From Ruminococcus sp. (lineage in GTDB: Bacteria; Bacillota; Clostridia; Oscillospirales; Ruminococcaceae), in the NCBI GenBank assembly GCA_017472145.1, contig JAFUQX010000003.1, forward strand, positions 1-50,080: 50,080 nt of DNA, in the 5' to 3' direction. The position numbers were made by a program, and so were the translations under genes. Positions 27,293-36,262 of the stretch are shown in pieces. How positions within the stretch are numbered: the first letter of the stretch is position 1; each line of letters begins with the position of its first letter. Below the pieces are notes generated by a model that was given only the letters and a program-made list of their open reading frames with translations, had not been told where the DNA came from and made no database searches.

Positions 27293-28137
27293 GCGGAAAA
27301 TATACACTGATCGGCTATCCCCTGGGACACTCCATGTCTCCCCTGATCCATGAGAGGCTGTTTGACCTGTCCGGACGGGAGGCCAGCTATGATCTGACAG
27401 AGATCGCACCGGAGGAGCTGGCTGAAAAGGCCCGTTCCCTGAGAGAATTCAAGGGTTTTAATATAACGATCCCCCACAAGCAGAGCATCATTCCTTTTCT
27501 GGATGAGATCGGAGAATCGGCAGCACGCTACCGCTCTGTGAACTGCGTGGTAAACGACGGCGGAAGGCTCATCGGCTACAACACCGACTGTGACGGCTTC
27601 TGCCGAAGCGTGGAGGACTATCCCATGGACGGCAAGGTGCTCCTGGTGGGCTGCGGCGGCGTGGGCCGCATGATGGCCATCGAGGCGGCCCGCAGCGGCG
27701 CTGATCTTACTATTGGTATCATTCCCTGCGATAAGGAAAGAGCGGCTGCTCTGACGCAGGAAATTCTTGACATGAAGCCGGATGCAAGGATCCGCACCGT
27801 GCTGACGGCGGACCTGGACGAAAGCTTTGATGTGATCCTCAATGCTTCTCCTGTGGGCATGTATCCCAGGACAGACGCCTGCCCGGTGAGCGATGCCCTC
27901 ATCGAAAAGTGCAGCTATGTATTTGATGTTATATACAATCCGGTGGAGACCCTGCTTATGAAGAAGGCCCGGGCGCTGGGCAAGACGGCCAGGGGCGGCG
28001 CAGCTATGCTGGTGCTTCAGGCGGTAAAGGCCCACGAGCTGTGGGATGGCGATCTCTACACCGAGGAGCAGATCGATGAGATCATCCGCGCCACAGAGCA
28101 GGAGGTCATGAAGCAGTCCGGAGGTGGCCAGAAGTGA
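27289..28137 (+). CDS. aroE: Shikimate dehydrogenase
   Basis: 282-residue NADPH-dependent enzyme, step 4 of the shikimate pathway. GYPLGHSMSPLIHE at residues 9-22 holds the shikimate-binding serines. The catalytic Lys and partner Asp are in ITIPHK and YNTDCDGF, and the Rossmann loop is GCGGVGRM. The NADP-specificity Arg often found after the second strand is not obvious (IIPCDKERAA). It overlaps fabD upstream and aroK downstream by 4 bp each. Confidence 0.95.
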   Translation: MSGKYTLIGYPLGHSMSPLIHERLFDLSGREASYDLTEIAPEELAEKARSLREFKGFNITIPHKQSIIPFLDEIGESAARYRSVNCVVNDGGRLIGYNTDCDGFCRSVEDYPMDGKVLLVGCGGVGRMMAIEAARSGADLTIGIIPCDKERAAALTQEILDMKPDARIRTVLTADLDESFDVILNASPVGMYPRTDACPVSDALIEKCSYVFDVIYNPVETLLMKKARALGKTARGGAAMLVLQAVKAHELWDGDLYTEEQIDEIIRATEQEVMKQSGGGQK

Positions 28138-28670
28138 TTCTCTTTTTATGCGGATTCATGGGCTGCGGCAAATCGGCTATGGGCCGTGCGCTGGCATGGA
28201 AGCTGCGCCTGCCCCTGATCGATACCGATGCCTATATTGTAGAGCAGGAGGGCATGAGCATTCCGGAGATCTTTGAGAAGAAGGGAGAGCCTTACTTCCG
28301 GAAGGTGGAGGCCGAAGCCATCCGTAGTCTGTGCAGCCGGAATGCCATTGTGGCCTGCGGCGGCGGTGCAATGCTCAATCCCGACACAGCAGCGGCGGCC
28401 CGGGCGGCCGGCACAGTGGCCCTCATCGACCAGACCTTTGAGGTATGCTACAGCCGCATCAAGGACGACACCAACCGTCCCATCGTACAGAAAAACACCA
28501 AGGAGCAGCTCCGGGAGATCTTCAATGCACGGGACGGGATCTACCGGGCCCACGCCAATCTGATCGTGCCCCCGGCAGATACACCGGAGGAAACGGCACA
28601 GCGGCTGATCGAGCTGCTGGGAATCCCCATGCCGACAGGTGCGGCTTCAGAGGTACAGGAGCAGAAATGA
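28134..28670 (+). CDS. aroK: Shikimate kinase
   Basis: 178-residue P-loop kinase, step 5 of the shikimate pathway. The Walker A GFMGCGKSA is at residues 7-15; DTDAYIV, the GGG-type substrate loop CGGGAML and the lid Arg in DDTNRPIV follow. It begins with GTG inside the aroE end (GTGA overlap). The C-terminus has about ten extra residues (TGAASEVQEQK). Confidence 0.95.
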   Translation: MILFLCGFMGCGKSAMGRALAWKLRLPLIDTDAYIVEQEGMSIPEIFEKKGEPYFRKVEAEAIRSLCSRNAIVACGGGAMLNPDTAAAARAAGTVALIDQTFEVCYSRIKDDTNRPIVQKNTKEQLREIFNARDGIYRAHANLIVPPADTPEETAQRLIELLGIPMPTGAASEVQEQK

Positions 28671-29818
28671 AGATATATAATGCAAGAATACATACCATGA
28701 CAGACAGGGGTGTGATCAAGCGGGGCTTTGTCTGCGTGGAAAACGGGAAGATCACACAGGTTTCCGAAGGTATGCCGGAGGAGATCGGCGCTGAGGACAT
28801 AGACGCACAGGGGAGCATCCTGCTGCCGGGCTTTATCGATGCCCATACGCATCTGGGCATTCTGGAGAACGGACTGGATTTTGAGGGAGACGACTGCAAC
28901 GAGGCCTCGGACCCCTTTACGCCCCACATGCGCGCTATAGACGGTGTAAATGCCATGGACTACTGCTTCACGGAGGCCATCCGGGGCGGTGTTACGGCGG
29001 TGATGACCTCACCGGGCAGTGCCAACGCCTGCGGCGGCTCCATGCTGGTGATGAAAACCAAGGGAAGCTGTGTGGACACCATGGCGGTGTGCACGGCCGG
29101 CATGAAATTCGCCCTGGGTGAGAATCCGAAGAATGTGTATAACGGACGGGACGAGTCCCCCAAAACGAGAATGGCCACAGCGGCGCTGATCCGGGAGGGA
29201 CTGCACAAGGCCAAACGGTATCTGTCCGACTGTGAAGCGGCGGATGATGACACAGAGCTGCCGGACTATGACGCCAAATGTGAAGCGCTGATCCCGCTGC
29301 TCCACGGAGACATAAAGGCACATTTCCACTGCCATCGTGCGGATGATATCTGCACGGCGATACGGATCGCCAGAGAATTCCATCTGGATGCGGTGATCGT
29401 ACACGGTACGGAGGGACATCTGATCCCGGAGGTGCTGGCGGAAGCAGAGGTGCCTGTCATCTGCGGGCCGATCCTGTGTGACCGCTGCAAGCCGGAGATG
29501 AAGAACCTGGATATAGCGGCGGCTGGAATTCTCAGGAAAAACGGGGTGAAGATCGCCATCTGCACCGATCATACGGTGATACCGGTGCAGTATCTGTCGG
29601 CTTCGGCGGCCCTGGCGGTGAAGGGCGGCTTATCGGAGGAGGATGCGCTGTACAGCATTACAAGAGGTGCGGCGGAGATCCTGGGAGTCGAGGACCGCAT
29701 GGGCAGTATTGCGCCGGGGCTGGATGCAGATCTGCAGCTGTACCGGAGAGATCCGCTGGATCTGCGGGAAGACCCGTGGTATGTAATGATAGACGGAAGG
29801 AAGGGCTTTGAGGAATGA
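28667..29818 (+). CDS. Amidohydrolase, imidazolonepropionase-like
   Basis: 383-residue metal-dependent hydrolase of the amidohydrolase superfamily. It has an N-terminal beta-sandwich (MKIYNARIHTMTDRGVIKRGFV...), the metal motif GFIDAHTHLG (about 55-64), His in HFHCHRADD and HGTEGHLIPE, and the late Asp in CTDHTVIP. The C-terminal SIAPGLDADLQLY strand closes the sandwich. It resembles predicted imidazolonepropionase-like amidohydrolases of unknown substrate; no hut genes are nearby. It overlaps aroK and the next gene by ATGA, so it belongs to the same coupled set. A link to aromatic metabolism is only inference. Confidence 0.85.
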   Translation: MKIYNARIHTMTDRGVIKRGFVCVENGKITQVSEGMPEEIGAEDIDAQGSILLPGFIDAHTHLGILENGLDFEGDDCNEASDPFTPHMRAIDGVNAMDYCFTEAIRGGVTAVMTSPGSANACGGSMLVMKTKGSCVDTMAVCTAGMKFALGENPKNVYNGRDESPKTRMATAALIREGLHKAKRYLSDCEAADDDTELPDYDAKCEALIPLLHGDIKAHFHCHRADDICTAIRIAREFHLDAVIVHGTEGHLIPEVLAEAEVPVICGPILCDRCKPEMKNLDIAAAGILRKNGVKIAICTDHTVIPVQYLSASAALAVKGGLSEEDALYSITRGAAEILGVEDRMGSIAPGLDADLQLYRRDPLDLREDPWYVMIDGRKGFEE

Positions 29819-30309
29819 ATCTGGATGAAAAGATGAAGCAGCTGGAGGATGAGGTAAAAAACGAGGAGGACGGCAAAAAGCAGAAGCAGAAAGCACGCCG
29901 GACCCAAGCAGAGGCTATCGCTCAGCCAAAGAAGAAGTCCAATCCGCTGCTTGAATTTGTAGTGGGATTTATCCTGCTGGGCGCCGGCATATACTGGGTG
30001 CTGAACTCCTTTATTGTGACATTCACCTGGGGCAGTCTGTGGACTGGCATGGGAATCCATGCGGGACTGGCCACAGGCCTGATGCTGATACCGCTGTTTG
30101 TCGGCATAGGTCTTGCCTTTTTCATGGAGAAGAAGGTCGTACCGGGTATCGTGATCGGCATGGGCCTGCTGATCGTTCTGGTGACGCTGCTTACCAGTGT
30201 GCGTTTCCGTCCCATTTCGGCGTCCTTGTGGCAGTATGTAGTGATGTTCGGCATGATCGCAGCCGGCGCAGGACTCCTGGCAAAGTCTCTGTTTAAAAAG
30301 AGTGAGTGA
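29815..30309 (+). CDS. Small integral membrane protein, unknown function
   Basis: 164 residues. Residues 1-42 are highly charged (many Lys/Glu, possible coiled coil), followed by about four transmembrane helices (near 46-66, 80-102, 108-128 and 138-158). A proline-poor Gly-rich pattern such as GFILLGAGIYWVLNSF is seen. No family recognised. It overlaps the amidohydrolase gene by ATGA and is followed by a strong two-way terminator. Confidence 0.8.
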   Translation: MNLDEKMKQLEDEVKNEEDGKKQKQKARRTQAEAIAQPKKKSNPLLEFVVGFILLGAGIYWVLNSFIVTFTWGSLWTGMGIHAGLATGLMLIPLFVGIGLAFFMEKKVVPGIVIGMGLLIVLVTLLTSVRFRPISASLWQYVVMFGMIAAGAGLLAKSLFKKSE

Positions 30310-30338
30310 CGGGTTAAAGCCGCTTACGCTTAATAGAA

Positions 30339-30387
30339 AAAGGTCTGCTGTACCATTCCGATCCGGTACAGCAGACCTTTCTTTTTT
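30339..30387. terminator. Bidirectional terminator
   Basis: Perfect 16-bp stem: 30339-30354 with 30365-30380, 10-nt loop, T-run after it and A-run before it. It separates the aro-linked set from the converging minus-strand gene. Confidence 0.95.
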
Positions 30388-31619
30388 TATTGCTTCGCCG
30401 CCATCTTCGCATTGGCCAGCATCAGCTTGATCCGATTCTCCTGGTTGACCCTCGTAGCACCCGGGTCATAGTCGATCGCCACAATATTCGCATTGGGATA
30501 TGCATTCTTGATCGCTCTGGCCATACCCTTGGCCACAATGTGATTGGGCAGGCATCCAAAGGGCTGCGTACAGATGATGTTCTCCGTGCCCGTCTCGGCC
30601 AGCACCGCCATCTCTGCTGTGATCATCCAGCCCTCTCCCATGGATACGCCCTGACAGATATATTTATCTGCGGCCGCTCTCAGATCGTCAAAATCATGAG
30701 GTGCATGAAACTCCCCGTGCTCCTCAATACACCGGATCATCTCCAGCTGCTTGGCATGGAGGTATTTATATCCGATCCGGAAGGCTGTGGTCTTGAGATC
30801 GTGATACTGATACAGCTTGCCATTCGTGTCGGAATTGGCTGCACAGTACAGAATGAACTCCAGCAGCATAGGAACCAGCGGCTCGCAATCCTCCTGGATC
30901 AAGAAGTCCTCCAGCTGGTTGTTGGCCAGGGGCGAGTATTTTACATAGATCTCCCCGATAATGCCCACACGGATCTTCTTCTTTTTGCTCCGGGGAATCG
31001 CCGCAAAATCCTCCAGCATCTCCCGGTAGATCTTCTTTGTGGAGCGGTATCCGCCCTCTGCAAACATCTTTTCCAGCCGCTCCTGCCATGCGTCCACCAC
31101 CTTCTGTGAATCGCCCTTGTTCAGCTCATAGGGACGGCACTGGTTGTGCAGGAACATCAGCATGTCGCCGTACAGCACGCCGTATACCAGCTTCAGAAGA
31201 AGCGGAGCGGTCAGCTGGAAGCCGCTGGATTTCTCCAGTCCCGCAAAGTTCAGGGAAATAACCGGAACCTGGGGAAATTGCTGGTTTACGCACCGGCGCA
31301 GCAGATGGATATAGTTGGAGGCCCGGCAGCCGCCGCCGGTCTGGGTGATCAGCAGCGCTGTCCGGTCCGGGTCATATTCTCCGCTTTTCAGCGCTTCCAT
31401 GAACTGTCCCACTACCAGCAGGGCCGGATAGCAGGTGTCGTTATGTACGTTCTTCAGGCCCTCCTCCACAACGGTGCGGGAGGTGGACTCCAGCAGCTTC
31501 ATGTTATATCCGAACTGCTTGAAAATGGAGATCAGCAGCCTGAAGTGGATCGGCAGCATGTTGGGAACGAGTATGGTATGGGTTTTCCGCATGGGAACAG
31601 TAAATTCAGCATATGCCAT
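30387..31619 (-). CDS. 2-hydroxyacyl-CoA dehydratase (HgdB/C)-like component
   Basis: 410-residue protein matching the C-terminal third of the large clostridial acyl-CoA dehydratase activase-related proteins. Landmarks are MRKTHTILVPNMLPIHFRLL, NDTCYPALLVVGQF, TQTGGGCRASNYI and the Cys in CTQPFGCLPNH; conserved cysteines may hold an Fe-S cluster. It starts 25 bp after the activase-like gene with its own AAAGGAG site, so it is a genuine separate ORF. In many relatives the two halves are a single chain of about 1400 residues. The substrate is unknown; no partner hydroxyacyl-CoA genes are visible. Confidence 0.85.
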   Translation of the reverse strand: MAYAEFTVPMRKTHTILVPNMLPIHFRLLISIFKQFGYNMKLLESTSRTVVEEGLKNVHNDTCYPALLVVGQFMEALKSGEYDPDRTALLITQTGGGCRASNYIHLLRRCVNQQFPQVPVISLNFAGLEKSSGFQLTAPLLLKLVYGVLYGDMLMFLHNQCRPYELNKGDSQKVVDAWQERLEKMFAEGGYRSTKKIYREMLEDFAAIPRSKKKKIRVGIIGEIYVKYSPLANNQLEDFLIQEDCEPLVPMLLEFILYCAANSDTNGKLYQYHDLKTTAFRIGYKYLHAKQLEMIRCIEEHGEFHAPHDFDDLRAAADKYICQGVSMGEGWMITAEMAVLAETGTENIICTQPFGCLPNHIVAKGMARAIKNAYPNANIVAIDYDPGATRVNQENRIKLMLANAKMAAKQ

Positions 31620-31644
31620 TTATAAGAAAACTCCTTTCGCAAAA

Positions 31645-34593
31645 TCAGGCATCCATGGCCGCCGCCAGACTGCGCAGACGGATCTTGGCCGCACCCAGAT
31701 TGTTGATCTCGTCGATCTTCAGCTGGGTATACAGCTTGCCCTTCTCCTCCAGGATGCGGCGCACCTCGTCGGTGGTGATGGCGTCTATGCCGCAGCCGAA
31801 GGACACCAGCTGGATCAGTTGCATGTCAGGCTGCGTGGTGACATATTCCGCCGCACGATACATTCTGGAATGATATACCCACTGATTCAGGGCATTGAGC
31901 TTGGGCGTATGGGCCAGGGCCGCAACGCTGTCCTCGGTGATGACCGCCATGCCCAGGCTGGCGATGAGCTTGTGAATGCCGTGGTTGATCTCCGGGTCGA
32001 TGTGGTAGGGGCGTCCGGCCAGTACAATGATCGGCTTGCCGGCCGCTCTTGCACTCCGGATGATTTCCTGCCCCTCTGCTGCGATCTGTGCACGGTGCTT
32101 ATCCAGCGCCGCAAAGCCGGCCTCCAGCGCCGCTGCAATGGCCTTTTTAGAAGCATATGCACCAAAATATTCATGGAGAACATGCACCACATGCTTGCGG
32201 CGGTTCAGGTCCAGGAAGGGATAGAGGAAATTCTTGCAGCTGAGCTTTTCGTTATTGGCCATGAGCAGCTCCGGGTAGTAGGCCACCACCGGACAGTTGA
32301 AGTGATTGTCCGACTCGCCCTCATCCAGGGTATAGCTCATGCAGGGGTAGAAGATGAAGTCCACACCCTGACTCAGCAGGCTCTCAATATGGCCGTGGGT
32401 AAGCTTGGCCGGATAGCATACCGTATCCGAGGGAATGGTGCTCTGTCCCTTGTAATAGGTTTCACGGGTGCTGCTTTCGGAGAATTTCACCTGAAAGCCC
32501 AGCTTCTTGAAGAAGGTCGCCCACAGGGGCATCTGGTCATAATAATGGAGTGCCAGGGGCAGGCCCACGGTTGCAATGGGGCTGAGGGGCTGTTCGTTCT
32601 GATCGTAGGAAAGGATCATCTCCAGCTTCCGGTCGTAAAGATTGGGCAGGATATCCTTCGGCTGAATGCCGGCGCCCCGCTCACAGCGGTTGCCGGAAAT
32701 GAATCGGCCGCCGCCGGCAAACCGGACGATATTCAGACTGCAATGGGCGGTACAGCCCTTGCAGGCGGCCGCCTGTGAGGTATAGGAAAATTGCTTGAGT
32801 GCCTCCGCATCGATGAGGGTGCTCTCGCCGGAGCATTTTTCCTGGGCATAGAGGGCCGCACCGAATGCGCCCATCAGACCGGAAATGGCCGGACGGATGA
32901 CATCCCGTCCCATTTCACGCTCAAAGCAGCGCAGCACGGCATCATTGAGGAAGGTACCGCCCTGTACCACGATATGCTGTCCCAGCTCCTCCGGGGAACG
33001 TGCACGGATGACCTTATAAACGGCATTCTTGATGATCGAGCCGGACAGGCCGGCGGAAATATCCGCAACGGTCGCACCGTCCTTCTGCGCCTGCTTGACG
33101 CTGCTGTTCATGAATACGGTGCAGCGTGAGCCGAGATCCACCGGGCGCTCCGCAAAGAGACCCAGCTGTGCAAATTCTGCAATGTCATAGCCCAGTGCCA
33201 TGGCAAAGGTCTGGATGAAGGAGCCGCAGCCTGAGGAACAGGCCTCATTGAGCATGATGCTGTCGATGGCACCGTTCTTGATCTTGAAGCACTTGATATC
33301 CTGTCCGCCGATATCCATGATGAAATCTACCTCGGGACAGAAGAAGGAGGCCGCCTTGAAATGCGCCACCGTCTCTACAATACCGTGGTCGATTCCCAGA
33401 CCGGCCTTGAGCAGCTCCTCGCCATAGCCGGTAACGGCACTTCCGGCGATGACAAGACCGGGGCTTTTCTTTGCATAAAAGTCAGCCAGAGCCACTGTGA
33501 TGCAATCCAGGGGCTGACCCTTGTTTGTGGTGTAATATTCATAGAGCAGGGTGCGGTCCTCGGAAATGACCACCATTTTCGTCGTGGTAGAGCCGGCATC
33601 GATGCCGAGGAAGGCCTTGCCCTCATATGTACGGTAATCTCCCCTTTTCACATCGTGGGAGGCATGCCGCTCACGGAAACGGTCATATTCCTCCTGATAG
33701 GAAAACAGGGGCGGATCGGCCAGAACGTTATTCTCACTGACCGCACCTGAAATTTTCTCAATGAGCGTGTCAATGGAATAGACCTCATTCTGATTCATAG
33801 CGGACAGCGCACAGCCATAGGCCACAAAGGTGCGTCCGTCCTCAGGAAATACAGCATTGCCCGGGTCGAGATGCAGCGTTTTTACAAAGGCTCTGCGCAG
33901 GCCCTCCAGGAAGGAAAGCGGTCCGCCCAGAAACAGCACCTTGCCCTCGATGGTTCGTCCCTGGGCCAGACCGGAGACCGTCTGGTCCACAACGGCCTGG
34001 AAAATACTGGCGGCAATATCCTCTCTCCGTGCGCCCTGATTGAGCAGGGGCTGGATGTCGGATTTGGCAAAAACACCGCACCGTGATGCGATGGGATAGG
34101 TCTTTTCTGCCTTCAGGGACATTTCGTCCAGCTGATCGGCGGTGACATTCAGAAGCGTCGCCATCTGGTCGATGAAGGCGCCCGTACCACCGGCACAGGT
34201 ACCATTCATGCGCTGCTCCACGCCGCCGGTGAGAAAGATGATCTTTGCGTCCTCACCGCCCAGCTCGATCACAGCGTCCGCATCCGGATAGCGCTGATTC
34301 ACAGCTACAAAGGCCGCATGCACCTCCTGGACGAAGGGGAGCTTTGCGGAATTGGCCAGACCCAGTCCGGCCGAGCCTGTAATACAGACCGGGAAGGAAA
34401 TGCCGGGATAAGCTCCGGCGATCTGCTGGAGCTGTGTGGCAATGGTCTCCCGTACCTTGGAAAAATGGCGCTGATAGCTGGAATAAACCAGCTGATTGTT
34501 CTGGTCGAGAATAACGGCCTTTACAGTAGTTGAACCTACATCGATACCCAGTGCATAGGGGTGTTTGTGGGAATGGGTTCTGGAAATATTCAT
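31645..34593 (-). CDS. BadF/BcrA-type ATPase, tandem activase domains plus DUF2229
   Basis: 982-residue protein. Two ASKHA ATPase domains are in tandem: the first has ALGIDVGSTTVKAV (about 13-26) and ELGGEDAKI, the second FLGIDAGSTTTKMV (about 330) and DIGGQDIKCF. The second also has the Cys pattern EACSSGCGSFI that holds the 4Fe-4S cluster in dehydratase activators. A linker CKGCTAHCSLNIVRF and a DUF2229-like region follow (PLALHYYDQMPLWATFFKKLG, PSDTVCYPAKLTHGH, FYPCMSY). It forms an operon with the HgdB-like gene. Its family is widespread in Clostridia but has no firm function. Confidence 0.9.
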   Translation of the reverse strand: MNISRTHSHKHPYALGIDVGSTTVKAVILDQNNQLVYSSYQRHFSKVRETIATQLQQIAGAYPGISFPVCITGSAGLGLANSAKLPFVQEVHAAFVAVNQRYPDADAVIELGGEDAKIIFLTGGVEQRMNGTCAGGTGAFIDQMATLLNVTADQLDEMSLKAEKTYPIASRCGVFAKSDIQPLLNQGARREDIAASIFQAVVDQTVSGLAQGRTIEGKVLFLGGPLSFLEGLRRAFVKTLHLDPGNAVFPEDGRTFVAYGCALSAMNQNEVYSIDTLIEKISGAVSENNVLADPPLFSYQEEYDRFRERHASHDVKRGDYRTYEGKAFLGIDAGSTTTKMVVISEDRTLLYEYYTTNKGQPLDCITVALADFYAKKSPGLVIAGSAVTGYGEELLKAGLGIDHGIVETVAHFKAASFFCPEVDFIMDIGGQDIKCFKIKNGAIDSIMLNEACSSGCGSFIQTFAMALGYDIAEFAQLGLFAERPVDLGSRCTVFMNSSVKQAQKDGATVADISAGLSGSIIKNAVYKVIRARSPEELGQHIVVQGGTFLNDAVLRCFEREMGRDVIRPAISGLMGAFGAALYAQEKCSGESTLIDAEALKQFSYTSQAAACKGCTAHCSLNIVRFAGGGRFISGNRCERGAGIQPKDILPNLYDRKLEMILSYDQNEQPLSPIATVGLPLALHYYDQMPLWATFFKKLGFQVKFSESSTRETYYKGQSTIPSDTVCYPAKLTHGHIESLLSQGVDFIFYPCMSYTLDEGESDNHFNCPVVAYYPELLMANNEKLSCKNFLYPFLDLNRRKHVVHVLHEYFGAYASKKAIAAALEAGFAALDKHRAQIAAEGQEIIRSARAAGKPIIVLAGRPYHIDPEINHGIHKLIASLGMAVITEDSVAALAHTPKLNALNQWVYHSRMYRAAEYVTTQPDMQLIQLVSFGCGIDAITTDEVRRILEEKGKLYTQLKIDEINNLGAAKIRLRSLAAAMDA

Positions 34594-34629
34594 TACAGAA
34601 GGAGCTCCTTTCTGTTCGCAAATCGATAC

Positions 34630-34659
34630 ATGTAGTCAGATACATCTATTATACTACAT
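34630..34659 (-). promoter_or_regulatory. Inverted repeat over the probable -10 of the activase operon
   Basis: ATGTAGT (34630-34636) and ACTACAT (34653-34659) are perfect inverted arms. The minus-strand TATAAT (34648-34653) lies at the right arm. The -35 is weak. The layout suggests an operator, but no regulator is known. The remainder of the gap to 34861 shows no clear promoter for spoVAD. Confidence 0.45.
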
Positions 34660-34861
34660 CCCGCAGAAAAAAGAAAGAGCGTTTTGTGTTTTTTTAACAG
34701 AAAAATATTGCCTGAAAAGTTGAAAGTCTTTCAGCGAATGGCTTCATGTGAAGAAACCAGAATCATGAAAAGAAAGCCCCGTATGTTTTCCGGAAATAAA
34801 ATTCGGCAGGCCGCAGAAAATACAGGCAGATACACCTGAAAAGAAAGGACGTGTTTGATCT

Positions 34862-35881
34862 ATGGCACAGGCACTTGCAAGAGGCGTTCTGCGTCTGGAG
34901 CGGCCGGTATATGCAGCAGGCTATGCCGCTGTGGCCGGAAAAAAAGAGGGCCAAGGCCCTATGGGAAAATGCTTTGACCGGGTGGAGGAGGACAGCCACT
35001 TCGGACAGGAGACATGGGAGCAGGCCGAAAGCCGCATGCAGCAGGAGACGATTTATCTGGCCATGCAGAAGGCCGGAACAAAGCCGGAGGATACCGATCT
35101 GATCCTGGCCGGCGATCTGATCAACCAATGTACGTCCAGCACGTACAGTCTTCGTCCCTTCGGCATTCCCTTTCTGGGACTGTTCGGGGCATGCTCCACC
35201 ATGGCCGAGGGGCTGGCCATCGGCTCGCTGCTTCTGGAAAACGGTGCAGGCAGGCGGGCAGCGGCCGCAACCTCCTCCCACTTTTCCACAGCGGAGCGTC
35301 AGTTCCGGTATCCGCTCTCCTATGGAGGACAGCGGCCGCCCAGCGCTCAGTGGACGTGTACCGCCTCCGGAGCAGTTGTTCTCGACAGAGAGACAACAGA
35401 TGCACCGAGGATCAGGGGCGTATGCATCGGAAAGATCACGGATCTTGGCGTATGTGATGCCAACAACATGGGAGCGGCAATGGCCCCTGCGGCAGCGGAC
35501 ACGCTCACAAGATGGTTTCAGGGTACGGGGACGACTCCGGCGGAATATGATGCCATCGTGACCGGAGATCTGGGCGAGATCGGCGGCAAGCTGCTGCTGG
35601 ATCTGGTGATGAAGCAGGGCTATGAGATCCACCCGAAATATCACGACTGCGGCGTGCTGATGTTTGACGGTGACCGGCAGGATACCCATGCCGGCGGCTC
35701 AGGCTGCGGCTGCGGCGGAAGCCTTCTGTGCGGCCATTTTCTGCCCAGGGTAAAGAGCGGTGAGATCCGGCGGATGCTGTTTATGGCCACGGGTGCGCTG
35801 ATGTCACCCATGCTGATCCAGCAGGGCGAGAGCATACCGGGCATTGCCCATCTGATCGAGATCGTCTGCGGAGAGGAGTGA
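34862..35881 (+). CDS. spoVAD: Stage V sporulation protein AD
   Basis: 339-residue thiolase-fold protein of the SpoVA channel, which moves dipicolinic acid into the forespore and out again on germination. Recognised by LERPVYAAGYAAVAGKKEGQGPMGKCFD at the start (about 14-41), LLAGDLINQCTSSTY-type sequence, FGACSTMAEGLAIGSLLLE, and late TGDLGEIGGKLL and GGSGCGCGGSLLCGH. SpoVAD binds DPA directly. AAAGGA lies upstream of the ATG at 34862. First gene of a three-gene spoVA set. Confidence 0.96.
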   Translation: MAQALARGVLRLERPVYAAGYAAVAGKKEGQGPMGKCFDRVEEDSHFGQETWEQAESRMQQETIYLAMQKAGTKPEDTDLILAGDLINQCTSSTYSLRPFGIPFLGLFGACSTMAEGLAIGSLLLENGAGRRAAAATSSHFSTAERQFRYPLSYGGQRPPSAQWTCTASGAVVLDRETTDAPRIRGVCIGKITDLGVCDANNMGAAMAPAAADTLTRWFQGTGTTPAEYDAIVTGDLGEIGGKLLLDLVMKQGYEIHPKYHDCGVLMFDGDRQDTHAGGSGCGCGGSLLCGHFLPRVKSGEIRRMLFMATGALMSPMLIQQGESIPGIAHLIEIVCGEE

Positions 35882-35886
35882 GGCAT

Positions 35887-36243
35887 ATGATGGAATATGT
35901 ATGGGCGTTTCTTATAGGCGGAGCGATTTGCGCCGTGGGACAGGTGCTCATTGACTACACCAAGCTGACCCCGGCCCGGATCCTCACAGGCTATGTGGTA
36001 GCCGGTGTGCTGCTTTCGGGGCTGGGGCTGTATCAGCCGCTGATCGACTTTGCCGGAGGAGGGGCGACCGTACCGCTGACGGGCTTTGGACATCTTCTGG
36101 CGGAGGGCATCCGCAAATCGGTGGAGGAAAAGGGCTGGCTGGGCGTATTCAGCGGCGGCCTGACCGCATCCGCCGCCGGAATCACAGCGGCGATGCTGTT
36201 TGGTCTGGCGGCATCGGCTATATTCAAGCCGAAGGATAAATAA
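35887..36243 (+). CDS. spoVAE: Stage V sporulation protein AE (SpoVAEb type)
   Basis: 118-residue membrane protein with about three to four helices. The family motif GATVPLTGFGHLLAEGIRKSVEEKGWLGVFSGGLT (about residues 59-93) is clear. GAGGAG in the spoVAD end is 8 nt upstream of the ATG at 35887; the GTG at 35878 that overlaps the spoVAD stop is a less likely start. It follows spoVAD directly, as in other spore formers. Confidence 0.94.
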   Translation: MMEYVWAFLIGGAICAVGQVLIDYTKLTPARILTGYVVAGVLLSGLGLYQPLIDFAGGGATVPLTGFGHLLAEGIRKSVEEKGWLGVFSGGLTASAAGITAAMLFGLAASAIFKPKDK

Positions 36244-36262
36244 AAAAGAGAGGAGTGTTTTT

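Noticed and set aside
31435-32778. 447-codon plus-strand frame opposite the activase-type genes
   Set aside because: Runs antisense across the boundary of two real genes and lacks a ribosome site.
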